Shown: positions 52,168 through 60,890 of the stretch, piece after piece
Layout: each line of letters opens with the position of its first letter
How positions within the stretch are numbered: the stretch's first letter is position 1
NCBI RefSeq assembly: GCF_017589465.1
Contig: NZ_JAELYA010000003.1
Span: 248,001 to 312,000 of the forward strand
Length of the DNA stretch: 64,000 nt
From: Pseudomonas schmalbachii
GTDB taxonomy: Bacteria > Pseudomonadota > Gammaproteobacteria > Pseudomonadales > Pseudomonadaceae
Direction: 5' to 3'
The notes under the pieces: generated by a model
What the model saw: the letters and a program-made list of their open reading frames with translations, nothing else
Told to the model about the DNA's origin: nothing
Databases searched by the model: none
Translations under genes and position numbers: made by a program

Positions 52168-52642
52168 GACCACAATTCACGAAAGATAGCTTGCTAAGCA
52201 ATGTATCTGCTGAATATTTGCCCAATCCAGTGAACCTCTCCGAAACGCCCTTCTGGCAAGGTTTCCTTGCCTTTTCAGGACCTTAGATATCTTTTCCGAC
52301 CGCTGCCGCCTGTCGGGTTTCAGATCATTTTTTGAACAATCCGGCGCCGGTGGCACTCAGATGGAAGCCCGAGTTAATCGCGCCACCCTTGAGTTATGGT
52401 CGTCCAAAGGTGTGCATGTCTAACCCTCGAGTTCGGAGCAATCCTCCATGCACAGTCTTTCCGTGCAGGCGGATTCTCTGTCTCAAGAAAGAGGAGTGGC
52501 TCATGAAGACATGAGATACATGTACCGAATAACCAGAACAACCTGACCATGACAAAAACAAAGTCCGAAGAGACTTATAACTATATAGCGGTGCCCTACT
52601 GCATCAGCACATCAACTTAATTTTTAAAACAAGAGGTAACCC
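52168..52642. other. Gene-free, AT-richer gap between nasT and the small membrane protein
   Basis: 475 bases with visibly lower GC than the neighbouring genes and no ORF with gene-like composition. I see no repeat, tRNA or clear hairpin. A 32-codon ORF (52448-52546) ends by MYRITRTT and has no convincing signals. The gap may be a scar of gene loss or the promoter of the next gene. Confidence 0.35.
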
Positions 52643-53299
52643 ATGGAGCTGTCCCACTTTCTTACTTCCTTGCTGAAGCAGGAAGCAACCATGGAATTAA
52701 TGCGCATGGGTGTTGTTTATGCCCATCTGATCGCTTGCTGCGTTGCAATTGGCCTGGTCCTGACCAGCGACTTCGCCATGATCAAGCAACTGATCCAGGG
52801 AAAAAACGACTCCCATAGCGACAAAAACCATCTTGAAACCTTGAAAAAGACCGTACTTGCTGCACTTGCTGTTCTCTGGGTTACCGGGATCGGAATCATC
52901 CTGATGGACTACGCCGTCAAGGGTGCCGAGTACTTCCTCAACCCCAAACTTCAGGCGAAAGTGCTGATCGTGGTACTGCTGACCATCAATGGCTTCCTGC
53001 TGCACAGCGTGGTAATGCCATGGATGATCAAGGCCGGCACGCTGCTCAAGCTGAAACCGGGCGCCCGCACCCTGGCGGTGTTCTCCGGTGTTGTTTCCGG
53101 CGTCTCCTGGTTCTACGCAGCCATGCTGGGCATCGCCCGCCCGCTGAGCTGGAAGTATTCCCTCCAGGAAATCCTCTTCGCTTACCCGCTCTTCATCTGC
53201 CTTGGCTTCGTTACGATGATGATGCTGGTCAAGTGGGCAGCCAATCGTCCGGAAGATACCTCCACATTCCGTGTGAATCCGGCTCTCGCCCCCTGGTAA
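52643..53299 (+). CDS. Multi-pass membrane protein of unknown function
   Basis: A 218-residue protein with five or six hydrophobic segments (about residues 20-46, 70-92, 104-125, 140-160, 178-198). I do not recognise the family. It has several buried His and Lys. AGAGGTAACCC precedes the ATG well. It sits alone, with AT-richer gene-free gaps on both sides (475 and 364 bp) and is not part of the conserved nas block I recall from P. aeruginosa. Could be a recently gained gene. Confidence 0.7.
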   Translation: MELSHFLTSLLKQEATMELMRMGVVYAHLIACCVAIGLVLTSDFAMIKQLIQGKNDSHSDKNHLETLKKTVLAALAVLWVTGIGIILMDYAVKGAEYFLNPKLQAKVLIVVLLTINGFLLHSVVMPWMIKAGTLLKLKPGARTLAVFSGVVSGVSWFYAAMLGIARPLSWKYSLQEILFAYPLFICLGFVTMMMLVKWAANRPEDTSTFRVNPALAPW

Positions 53300-53663
53300 G
53301 AGCAATACCGGGCAGGGAAGCCCAGTTCAGGAATATAAACCTGGAAGCCGAACAATAAGATTATTTCTATAAAACACCGGTACTACAAAAAGAACTCCAC
53401 CACGGCACACCCGGCAACTTCCTCCCCCGCCCCACCTCCCGCCAAGTTCCAGTCATCAATTGGCAGCCAGTAAAAACCGCCAGCCCGTTCGATCCTCGTA
53501 CTGGACAAGTCATATATGCAAGACTTCCATCGAACCCCTGGCCAATCGATCCTGCAAGATAGTTCCTACTCCGAGCGAACTATCCCTTTGGAGGATCGTC
53601 CCGTTAGTCGATCCCGTCTAAAATCAGCGACCGCATCGAACTCCATCGCCATCCGAGGTAGTC

Positions 53664-54113
53664 ATGGCCCGCCTGCAACTGGAATTCCCAGAGCACCTGT
53701 ATTGCTACGAAACCGTTCTCACCGTGCGCACCACCGACATCAACGGCGGCGGCCACCTGGGCAACGACACCATGATCTCGATGATTTCCGAGGCGCGGGC
53801 GCGCTACCTCTATGAATGCCATATCACCGAGGGCGTCGATGCCGACGGTATCGGCTATGTCGCCACCGACCTGGCCACTACCTACCGTGCGGAGGCCTTC
53901 GCCCGCGACAAGTTGCGCTTCGAGATCGGCATGATGGATCTCAACAAGTACGGCGGCGACATCATCTTCCGCGTCACCCGCATCGGCGACGACACGCTCA
54001 TCGCCATGGCCAAGTCCGGCTTCGTGTTCTTCAACTACCGCGAACGCAAGGTCGTCCCCATCCCGGAAAACGTCCGCAAGGCACTCCCCCCGCAAGCCAA
54101 CTGGCTCGGCTGA
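53664..54113 (+). CDS. Hotdog-fold acyl-CoA thioesterase-like protein
   Basis: A 149-residue protein of the 4-hydroxybenzoyl-CoA thioesterase type (hotdog) fold: the catalytic-region motif RTTDINGGGHLGNDTMISMISEARARY has the Asp before GGHLGN. The C-terminus reads VRKALPPQANWLG. Substrate unknown. GAGGTAGTC precedes the ATG. The 364 bp upstream (53300-53663) holds no gene that I see. Confidence 0.8.
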   Translation: MARLQLEFPEHLYCYETVLTVRTTDINGGGHLGNDTMISMISEARARYLYECHITEGVDADGIGYVATDLATTYRAEAFARDKLRFEIGMMDLNKYGGDIIFRVTRIGDDTLIAMAKSGFVFFNYRERKVVPIPENVRKALPPQANWLG

Positions 54114-54218
54114 AGATGCCCCAAGCGGGAGCAGCTCGGCCCTTGCAGCGCCCCGTTGTGGCCCAGCCTGCATGGACCACACCTGACGCAGGGGCCTGAA
54201 ACGGCCACTGGACGAAAC

Positions 54219-54234
54219 TGGCCCGGCATTTGCT
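54219..54234 (+). promoter_or_regulatory. Sigma54-type promoter of nasA
   Basis: TGGCCCGGCATTTGCT: GG and GC are 10 bases apart and the -12 element TTTGCT is close to consensus. Transcription would start near 54245, just before the first leader hairpin. Confidence 0.75.
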
Positions 54235-54248
54235 GAGTCACCCTCGGT

Positions 54249-54331
54249 GGTAATCAACGGCGGTTACCCAACTCAACGACAAAGGCGTCGCTTCCACACC
54301 CGCTCTGCGGTGGGTGGAGCGGCGCCTTTTT
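54249..54331 (+). promoter_or_regulatory. NasT-target leader of nasA: two hexaloop hairpins plus terminator
   Basis: Hairpin 1 (54249-54268): GGTAATC, loop AACGGC, GGTTACC. Hairpin 2 (54277-54290): CGAC, loop AAAGGC, GTCG. Both loops have A at position 1 and G at position 4. The right half of hairpin 2 is the 5' arm of a long terminator (GGCGtCGCTtCCACaCCCGC paired with GCGGtGGGTGGaGCGgCGCC, then TTTTT) ending at 54331. This is the textbook ANTAR antitermination layout. Confidence 0.75.
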
Positions 54332-54462
54332 CGTTTCGCCCCGGTGCTGGGGCGCGGACGTCCTGCGGGACGTCCAGCGGGACATCCAGGAACCCGGCCA
54401 GCCCTGCTGCGTGCAGCGCGGGCAACGAGGCGGGTACTCAACCGTTGCAGACGAGGTGTTCA

Positions 54463-55674
54463 ATGAATACAAGCTTCTGGAAGGCCGGCCACGCGCCGAC
54501 GCTGTTCGCCGCATTCCTCTATTTCGACCTGAGCTTCATGGTGTGGTACGTGCTCGGCCCGCTGGCCGTGCAGATCGCCGCCGACCTGCAGCTGACCACC
54601 CAGGAACGTGCGCTGATGGTGGCCACGCCGATCCTTTCCGGCGCGGTGCTGCGCTTCCTCATGGGCCTGCTGGCCGATCGCTGGTCGCCGAAGAGTGCCG
54701 GGATATTCGGCCAGGTGATCGTCATCGCCGCGCTGATCGGCGCCTGGCAGCTCGGCATCCACAATCTCGAACAGGCTCTGCTGCTCGGTGTGCTGCTGGG
54801 CATGGCCGGTGCGTCCTTCGCCGTCGCCCTGCCGCTGGCTTCGCAGTGGTATCCGCCGCAACACCAGGGCAAGGCGATGGGTATCGCCGGTGCGGGCAAC
54901 TCCGGCACCGTGCTCGCCGCGCTGTTCGCCCCGGCTATCGCCGCCGCCTTTGGCTGGCAGAATGTCTTCGGCTTCGCGCTGATCCCGCTGATCCTGACCC
55001 TCGTGGTATTCGCCATGGTCGCCCGCAATGCGCCGGAGCGCCCGGCCGCCAAATCGCTGGCCGACTACCTCAAGGCGCTGGGCGACCGCGACAGCTGGTG
55101 GTTCATGTTCTTCTACAGCGTGACCTTCGGCGGCTTCCTCGGACTGGCGAGCACCCTGCCCGGCTACTTCCACGACCAGTACGGCCTCGACCCGGTGAAA
55201 GCCGGCTACTACACCGCCGCCTGCGTGTTCGCCGGCAGCCTGATGCGCCCCCTCGGCGGTGCCCTGGCCGACCGCATCGGCGGCATCCGCAGTCTGCTGG
55301 CGATGTACACCGTCGCCTCGATCTGCATCGCCGCCGTGGGCTTCCACCTGCCCAGCGCGGTCGCGGCCCTGGGTCTGTTCGTGATCGCCATGCTCAGCCT
55401 CGGCGCGGGTAACGGCGCGGTGTTCCAACTGGTGCCGCAACGCTTCCGCCAAACCATCGGGGTGATGACCGGGCTGATCGGCATGGCCGGCGGCATCGGC
55501 GGCTTCTGCCTGACCGCCGGGCTCGGCGCGATCAAGCAGACCACCGGTGACTACCAGCTCGGCCTCTGGCTGTTCGCCAGCCTCGGCGTGCTGGCCTGGT
55601 TCGGCCTGCATGGAGTGAAGAACCGCTGGCGCACCACCTGGGGCAGCGCTGCCGTCACTGCGGCGCGCGTATGA
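54463..55674 (+). CDS. nasA: Nitrate/nitrite MFS transporter
   Basis: A 403-residue major-facilitator protein of the nitrate-nitrite porter family with about 12 membrane segments. Family motifs are GAGNSGTVLAALFAP in the N-terminal half and GMAGGIGGFCL in the C-terminal half. It imports nitrate. The ATG at 54463 (MNTSFWKAGHAP) is chosen because it follows the leader and has GAGGTG upstream. Its stop overlaps the start of the kinase gene (ATGA). Confidence 0.94.
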   Translation: MNTSFWKAGHAPTLFAAFLYFDLSFMVWYVLGPLAVQIAADLQLTTQERALMVATPILSGAVLRFLMGLLADRWSPKSAGIFGQVIVIAALIGAWQLGIHNLEQALLLGVLLGMAGASFAVALPLASQWYPPQHQGKAMGIAGAGNSGTVLAALFAPAIAAAFGWQNVFGFALIPLILTLVVFAMVARNAPERPAAKSLADYLKALGDRDSWWFMFFYSVTFGGFLGLASTLPGYFHDQYGLDPVKAGYYTAACVFAGSLMRPLGGALADRIGGIRSLLAMYTVASICIAAVGFHLPSAVAALGLFVIAMLSLGAGNGAVFQLVPQRFRQTIGVMTGLIGMAGGIGGFCLTAGLGAIKQTTGDYQLGLWLFASLGVLAWFGLHGVKNRWRTTWGSAAVTAARV

Positions 55675-57365
55675 ACCAGGCCGTCGCCTTCGATCAGGCG
55701 CAAGGCTCGGGCGCTCTGCGCCTGAGCTTCGCCCAGGCCAGCGCCACCGGCCCGCGGACGGAAAACCAGGATGCCATCCGCGTCGCCACCCCTCCGGCCG
55801 CGCTGGCGGCCAGCAAGGGGCACCTGTTCGCCCTCTCCGATGGCGTCAGCCAGTGCGCCGACGGCGGCCTGGCGGCGCGGCTGACGCTGCAGGCACTGGC
55901 GGTGGACTATTACGCCACGCCGGAAACCTGGGCCGTGGCGCAGGCCCTGGACCGCCTGCTGCTCTCGCACAACCGCTGGCTGCAGGCCAACGGTGGCGGC
56001 CAGCCGCTGCTGACCACGCTGACGGCGCTGGTGCTGCGCGGCAGGCGCTTCACCCTCGCCCATGTCGGCGATTGCCGGCTGTATCGCTGGCATGGCGGGC
56101 AACTGGAATGCCTGACCCAGGATCACGTCTGGGAACAACCGGGCATGCAGCATGTGCTCAAGCGCGCCCTCGGCCTCGACCAGCATCTGGTAGTGGACTA
56201 TCGAGACGGCGAACTGGAGGCCGGGCAGAGCTTCCTGCTGGTCAGCGACGGCGTCTGGGCGACTCTCGGCGACAACGGCATCCGTAACATCCTGCAGGAC
56301 GCGCAAACTCTGCAGGGCTGCGCCGAGGCACTGGTCAGCGCTGCCCATCTGGCGGGTAGCCAGGACAACGCCAGCGCCCTGCTGGTGCGCGTCGACGACC
56401 TCCCCGCAGCGGCGCTGGGCGATGCACTGGCGCAACTCGATCACTGGCCGGTGCCGCCAACGCTGCGCGACGGTCAGGACTTCGAAGGCTGGCGAGTCGA
56501 GTCCAGATTGGGCCAATCACGCCAGTCGCTGATCTATCGGGTACGCGATGCGCAGAATCGCCCGTGGCTGCTGAAAACGCTGCCGCCCAGCGAACACGAC
56601 GGCCAGTCGCTATTGCTGGAGGAATGGTTCCTGCGCCGCGTGCAGAGCCGCCACTTCCCGGAGCTGCACAGCCTGCCGCAACGGCAGCATCTCTACTACG
56701 TGATGCGCGAATACCCGGGACGGACCTTCGCGGATGAGCTGCGACAGAACGGCCTCATGCCGCTCAATCAGTGGCAGGAGCAGGCGCCGCGGCTGCTGCG
56801 GGCTATCGGCCAACTGCACCGGCGCAACATCCTGCACCGCGACATCAAGCCGGAAAACCTCCATCTTGGCGACGATGGCGAACTGCGCCTGCTCGACTTC
56901 GGCCTGGCCTATTGCCCGGGGCTGTCCGGCGACGAACCGCACAGCCTGCCCGGCACGCCGAGCTATCTGGCGCCGGAAGCCTTCCACGGCGCCGGACCGG
57001 ATGCGCGCCAGGACCTCTACGCCGCCGGAGTGACGCTCTACCGCCTGCTCACCGGGCACTATCCCTACGGCGAGATCGAAGCCTTCCAGCACCCACGCTT
57101 CGGCACACCGACACCCGCCAGCCGCTATCGGCCCGACCTTCCAGCCTGGCTGGACGACTGGCTGCTCAAGCTGCTGGCAAGCAATCCGCAGCAACGCTTC
57201 GAGACCGCCGAGGAAGCCCTGCTCGCCCTGGAGCAAGGCGAGCGCCAGGCCCCACAGCGCCCGCGCCCATTGCTCGAACGTGAACCGCTGAGAGTCTGGC
57301 GTGCCATCGCGCTGGGCTCGTTGGCGCTGAACCTGCTCCTGCTGCTCTGGATGCTGAAGGGTTGA
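55671..57365 (+). CDS. PP2C phosphatase-Ser/Thr kinase fusion membrane protein
   Basis: A 564-residue protein with an N-terminal PP2C-like domain (residues ~10-240; GPRTENQDAIRV, LFALSDGVS, HVGDCRLYR, LLVSDGVW) and a C-terminal eukaryotic-type kinase domain (residues ~265-520; catalytic loop LHRDIKPENL, Mg loop LLDFGLAY, PSYLAPEAF activation-segment end). One membrane segment lies at the very C-terminus (residues ~542-562). It overlaps nasA by four bases, so nitrate transport and this signalling protein are made together. The P. aeruginosa counterpart is PA1782; targets unknown. Confidence 0.9.
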   Translation: MNQAVAFDQAQGSGALRLSFAQASATGPRTENQDAIRVATPPAALAASKGHLFALSDGVSQCADGGLAARLTLQALAVDYYATPETWAVAQALDRLLLSHNRWLQANGGGQPLLTTLTALVLRGRRFTLAHVGDCRLYRWHGGQLECLTQDHVWEQPGMQHVLKRALGLDQHLVVDYRDGELEAGQSFLLVSDGVWATLGDNGIRNILQDAQTLQGCAEALVSAAHLAGSQDNASALLVRVDDLPAAALGDALAQLDHWPVPPTLRDGQDFEGWRVESRLGQSRQSLIYRVRDAQNRPWLLKTLPPSEHDGQSLLLEEWFLRRVQSRHFPELHSLPQRQHLYYVMREYPGRTFADELRQNGLMPLNQWQEQAPRLLRAIGQLHRRNILHRDIKPENLHLGDDGELRLLDFGLAYCPGLSGDEPHSLPGTPSYLAPEAFHGAGPDARQDLYAAGVTLYRLLTGHYPYGEIEAFQHPRFGTPTPASRYRPDLPAWLDDWLLKLLASNPQQRFETAEEALLALEQGERQAPQRPRPLLEREPLRVWRAIALGSLALNLLLLLWMLKG

Positions 57366-57468
57366 GCCGCACCACATCGGCCCGCCACGCATCATCGCAG
57401 TGCATCCGGCGAACAGCCGACACCCGCGAAACGTCAGCAGCCCCTGAAGAAAGCGCTTTTTCAACGAT

Positions 57469-57485
57469 TGGCACGCCGCCTGCTT
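57469..57485 (+). promoter_or_regulatory. Sigma54-type promoter of the nirB-like gene
   Basis: TGGCACGCCGCCTGCTT: the -24 element TGGCACG is a perfect match and GG-GC spacing is 10 bases. Transcription would start near 57495, ahead of the leader hairpins. Confidence 0.8.
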
Positions 57486-57514
57486 TGAACACTGCAACAA
57501 GACCACAAAGCGCA

Positions 57515-57602
57515 GGCCTCAACGACGAGACCGGCGTATCCCGATAGAACGGGAACTGGACAAAGGCGTCCTTGCCGGGCAACCGGCGGGACGCCTTTTT
57601 TG
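57515..57602 (+). promoter_or_regulatory. NasT-target leader of the nirB-like gene: hexaloop hairpins plus terminator
   Basis: Three hexaloop hairpins are visible: GGCCTC-AACGAC-GAGACC (57515-57532, one mismatch), TCCCG-ATAGAA-CGGGA (57539-57554) and GGAC-AAAGGC-GTCC (57558-57571). All loops have A at position 1 and G at position 4. The last overlaps the 5' arm of the terminator AAGGCGTCC-ttGCCGG-gcaa-CCGGC-gGGACGCCTT with a T-run (57563-57602), the arrangement expected for antitermination by NasT. Confidence 0.78.
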
Positions 57603-57635
57603 TTTTCCGCGATTTTTCTGCAGGAGATCCCTCGC

Positions 57636-58874
57636 ATGAAAAAACTCAAGCTGGTGTTGATCGGCAACGGCATGGCCGGTGTCCGCACCCTGGAAGAACT
57701 GCTCCAGCTCGCCCCCGATCTGTACGAAATCACCGTGTTCGGCGCCGAGCCCCATCCCAACTACAACCGTCTGCTGCTGTCTCCGCTGCTGGCCGGCGAA
57801 CAGCGCTTCGAGGAAATCGTCCTCAATGACTTCGACTGGTACGCGCAGAACGGCATCAGACTGCTGTCCGGCAGCCCGGCGGTGAAGATCGATCGCCAGC
57901 AGCGCAAGGTCGTCGCCGCCGACGGCACGGTCGCGGAGTATGACCGGCTGCTGATCGCCACCGGGTCCATCCCGGTAAGACTGCCCATCCCCGGCAACCG
58001 CCTGCAGGGCGTGATCGGTTATCGGGATATCGCCGATGCGCGGACGATGATGGAAGCGTCCTCCACACACAGCCATGCGGTAGTCATCGGCGGCGGCCTG
58101 CTCGGGCTGGAAGCCGCCAACGGCCTGCGGCAGCGCGGCATGGACGTGACCGTGGTTCACGAAGCCGATTGGCTGCTGGAACGCCAGCTCGACCGCACGG
58201 CGGGCAAGCTGCTGCAGCGGGCGCTGGAACAGCGCGGCATTCACTTCCGCATCGGCGAACAGAGCGAGGAACTGCTGGACAACGGCGATGGCCGCGTCTG
58301 CGCCCTGCAGTTCAACAGTGGCGATGCGATCCCCGCCGACCTGGTGGTCATGGCCGCTGGCATCCGGCCGAACACCCGTCTCGCCGAAGAAGCGGGAATC
58401 CCCTGCAACCAGGGCATCCTGGTCAACGACACGCTGCAAACCTACGACCCGTGCATTTATGCCCTGGGCGAATGCGCGAACCATCGCGGCACCACCTACG
58501 GCCTGCTCGGGCCGCTGCTCGAACAGGCCAGGGTCTGCGCCAACCATCTGGCCCAGTTCGGCATCGCCCGCTACAACAGCCCGCTGCCCGCGACCCGGCT
58601 GAAAGTGACCGGCATCGATATGTTCTCCGCCGGGGAGTTCATGGGCGGCGCCGGCACCGAGACCTTCACCTTCTCCGACCCGGAGAGCGGTACTTACCGG
58701 AAGCTGGTGCTGCGCAACGACGTGCTGGTCGGTGCCTGCCTGTACGGCAACACCGCCAACGAGGACTGGTACTACAGCCAGATGTGCGCCGGGACGAACA
58801 TCCGCGAGCACCTGACGTCGATGGTCATCGGCGAGCCGAATGCGGTGAAGGAAAACGGAACCCAGTCCGGCTGA
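57636..58874 (+). CDS. NAD(P)H/FAD-dependent reductase, N-terminal half of NirB
   Basis: A 412-residue pyridine nucleotide-disulfide type reductase matching the N-terminal half of assimilatory nitrite reductase NirB: FAD-binding GNGMAGVRTLEELL, NAD-binding VIGGGLLGLEAANGL, and YALGECANHRG. The end, EHLTSMVIGEP, is where full NirB (about 810-850 residues) would go on into a [2Fe-2S] and siroheme domain; those parts are missing. AGGAG lies before the ATG at 57636. It could be a truncated relic or a stand-alone electron-donating subunit; the clean frame argues it is expressed. Confidence 0.85.
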   Translation: MKKLKLVLIGNGMAGVRTLEELLQLAPDLYEITVFGAEPHPNYNRLLLSPLLAGEQRFEEIVLNDFDWYAQNGIRLLSGSPAVKIDRQQRKVVAADGTVAEYDRLLIATGSIPVRLPIPGNRLQGVIGYRDIADARTMMEASSTHSHAVVIGGGLLGLEAANGLRQRGMDVTVVHEADWLLERQLDRTAGKLLQRALEQRGIHFRIGEQSEELLDNGDGRVCALQFNSGDAIPADLVVMAAGIRPNTRLAEEAGIPCNQGILVNDTLQTYDPCIYALGECANHRGTTYGLLGPLLEQARVCANHLAQFGIARYNSPLPATRLKVTGIDMFSAGEFMGGAGTETFTFSDPESGTYRKLVLRNDVLVGACLYGNTANEDWYYSQMCAGTNIREHLTSMVIGEPNAVKENGTQSG

Positions 58875-58994
58875 AACAGCGAACCACTGTCAATCGCGTC
58901 CACCCCGGACGCAGGAATGCAACCCATAGCGCGGGACAGGCGGACGTACTGCCCGGCAGTCGCCCTTCCAGGGCGGTGAGCGGAGGAAAGAAGC

Positions 58995-59732
58995 ATGAGC
59001 GGAAAGGTCTGGCTGATCGGCGCGGGTCCGGGCGACCCGGAACTGCTGACTCTCAAGGCAGTGCGCGCACTGCGGCAGGCCGAGGTGGTCCTGATCGATG
59101 ATCTGGTCAACCCGGCAGTCCTGGAACACTGCCCTTCGGCGCGGGTGGTTCGCGTTGGCAAACGCGGTGGCTGCCGCTCCACGCCGCAGGCCTTCATCCA
59201 TCGGCTGATGCTGCGCTACGCCCGTCAGGACAGATGCGTGGCTCGCCTCAAGGGCGGCGACCCGTGCATCTTCGGGCGCGGTGGCGAGGAAGCCGAATGG
59301 CTGGGCGCCCGCGGTATCGACTGCGAGCTGGTCAACGGCATCACCGCCGGCCTGGCCGGGGCTACGCAATGTGGCATTCCGCTGACCCTGCGCGGAATCA
59401 GTCGCGGGGTGACGCTGGTCACGGCCCACACCCAGGACGACAGCGAGCCGAACTGGGCAGCCCTGGCCCAAAGCGGAACCACCCTGGTGGTGTACATGGG
59501 CGTCGCGCGTCTGGCAGAAATCCAGCAAGGCCTGCTGGACGGCGGCATGCCGTCCGCCATGCCGGTGGCGATGATCGAGAACGCCTCCCTCCCCTGGCAG
59601 CGCGAATGCCGCAGCCACCTGGGCGACATGGCCCGCGATGCCACCCGCTTCGAGCTGAAGAGCCCGGCGATTCTGGTGATTGGCGAAGTAGCCGCTGCAG
59701 GCGCCGAACAGCTGCTGGCACGCACGGCCTGA
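58995..59732 (+). CDS. cobA: Uroporphyrinogen-III C-methyltransferase
   Basis: A 245-residue SAM-dependent methyltransferase that makes precorrin-2, the first step to siroheme and cobalamin. Family motifs: GAGPGDPELLTLKAVRAL at the N-terminus and RLKGGDPCIFGRGGEE near residue 84. Siroheme is the cofactor of nitrite and sulfite reductases, which explains its place after a nirB gene. The 120-bp gap upstream holds a small GCGTCC/GGACGC hairpin and GGAGGAAAG as Shine-Dalgarno. Confidence 0.95.
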   Translation: MSGKVWLIGAGPGDPELLTLKAVRALRQAEVVLIDDLVNPAVLEHCPSARVVRVGKRGGCRSTPQAFIHRLMLRYARQDRCVARLKGGDPCIFGRGGEEAEWLGARGIDCELVNGITAGLAGATQCGIPLTLRGISRGVTLVTAHTQDDSEPNWAALAQSGTTLVVYMGVARLAEIQQGLLDGGMPSAMPVAMIENASLPWQRECRSHLGDMARDATRFELKSPAILVIGEVAAAGAEQLLARTA

Positions 59733-59751
59733 GACTTTTTCGCAGGCAAAG

Positions 59752-59777
59752 AAAAACCCGACCGAAGTCGGGTTTTT
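59752..59777. terminator. Bidirectional terminator between cobA and oprF
   Basis: Stem AAAAACCCGAC / GTCGGGTTTTT, short loop CGAA, between two convergent genes. Confidence 0.9.
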
Positions 59778-59795
59778 CCTGTAACTCGGACCGGA

Positions 59796-60851
59796 TTACT
59801 TGGCCTGAGCTTCCACTTCGGCTTCTACGCGACGGTTGACGGCGCGGCCTTCAGCGGTGGCGTTGTCAGCAACCGGACGGCTCTCGCCGTAGCCAACTGC
59901 GTCTACGCGGCCGCCTTCTACACCGTACTCGTTGACCAGTACGTCACGAACGGCATTGGCGCGGCGCTCGGACAGTTTCTGGTTGTAGGCGTCGGTGCCG
60001 ACGGAGTCGGTGTGGCCTTCAACGGTGGTGTTGGTGGACGGGTATTGATTCATGAAGTCAGCCAGGTTCTTGATGTCCGCGTAGCTGTTTTCCTTCACTT
60101 TCGCCTTGTCGAAGTCGAATTTCACGTCCAGCTGGACGCGAACGACTTCAGCCACGGCCGGGCAGCCATTGGCGTCAACGGTGACGTTGGCCGGGGTGTC
60201 CGGGCACTTGTCGACGTTGTCGCAGACGCCGTCGTTGTCGGAGTCGGCGCACACTTCGGCAACCGGTTCCGGAGCCGGAGCAGCGGCACCGCCACCGAAG
60301 TTCATGCCGACGCCCAGGCCAGCCATCCACTCGCCCTGGTGACCGTTGTCACGCTTCTCCAGACCGTACTGGCCATCGAGGCTGGCCTTGGCGAAGAAGT
60401 TTTCGGTGAAGTAGTACTTCAGGCCGGCGCCGAGGTTGGCCATGGTCAGGTTCTGACGGCTGCCGTTGGCGTCGTGGATGTTGGTGATGCTCTGGTGGCC
60501 CAGGCCTGCGGAGACGTAGGGACGCAGCGAGGCGGCACCCGGGGTACCGAAGTGGTAGATGGCATCCAGGGAGCTCAGGTTGCCATGGACCTTCTTGTTA
60601 CCGGTTTCGTTGGTGCCACGAATGTCGTGGTACTCACCATAGGACAGCGCCAGCTCGACGTCATCGGTCAGGAAGTAGCCGATCGAGCCGCCATACAGAT
60701 TGCCGTTCTTCATGTCGCGAACGCTATCGGTGAAATAGCGCTTGCCGAAGAGTTCCGTTTCGACCGAGCCCTGGCCTTGAGCGAAGGCATTCACAGCGGA
60801 GGCGGCGATCAACGAGCCAACAACGACGCCTAAGGTGTTCTTCAGTTTCAT
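59796..60851 (-). CDS. oprF: Major outer-membrane porin OprF
   Basis: A 351-residue OmpA-like porin. A signal peptide ends VNAFAQG near residue 24; the N-terminal eight-stranded barrel follows; a Cys-containing loop (VCADSDNDGVCDNVDKCPD) lies at about 205-225; and the C-terminal peptidoglycan-binding OmpA domain contains VEGHTDSVGTDAYNQKLSERRA within residues ~280-305. It anchors the outer membrane and forms a slow general porin. It differs from P. aeruginosa OprF mostly in barrel loops, evidence that the species differs. Confidence 0.98.
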   Translation of the reverse strand: MKLKNTLGVVVGSLIAASAVNAFAQGQGSVETELFGKRYFTDSVRDMKNGNLYGGSIGYFLTDDVELALSYGEYHDIRGTNETGNKKVHGNLSSLDAIYHFGTPGAASLRPYVSAGLGHQSITNIHDANGSRQNLTMANLGAGLKYYFTENFFAKASLDGQYGLEKRDNGHQGEWMAGLGVGMNFGGGAAAPAPEPVAEVCADSDNDGVCDNVDKCPDTPANVTVDANGCPAVAEVVRVQLDVKFDFDKAKVKENSYADIKNLADFMNQYPSTNTTVEGHTDSVGTDAYNQKLSERRANAVRDVLVNEYGVEGGRVDAVGYGESRPVADNATAEGRAVNRRVEAEVEAQAK

Positions 60852-60890
60852 CCGTTAAATCCCCATCTTGGTGGTATTCAAGTTGCCCGA

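Noticed and set aside
52448-52546. 32-codon ORF starting MHSLSVQADS, with a nearby GAGGAGTGGC-ATG giving only three codons
   Set aside because: No family, no matching Shine-Dalgarno for the long version and the second one stops after MKT. Treated as chance.
58875-58994. Possible remnant of nirB/nirD/nasC upstream of cobA
   Set aside because: No recognisable coding remains, only a small GCGTCC/GGACGC hairpin. The deletion, if it occurred, left no visible trace.
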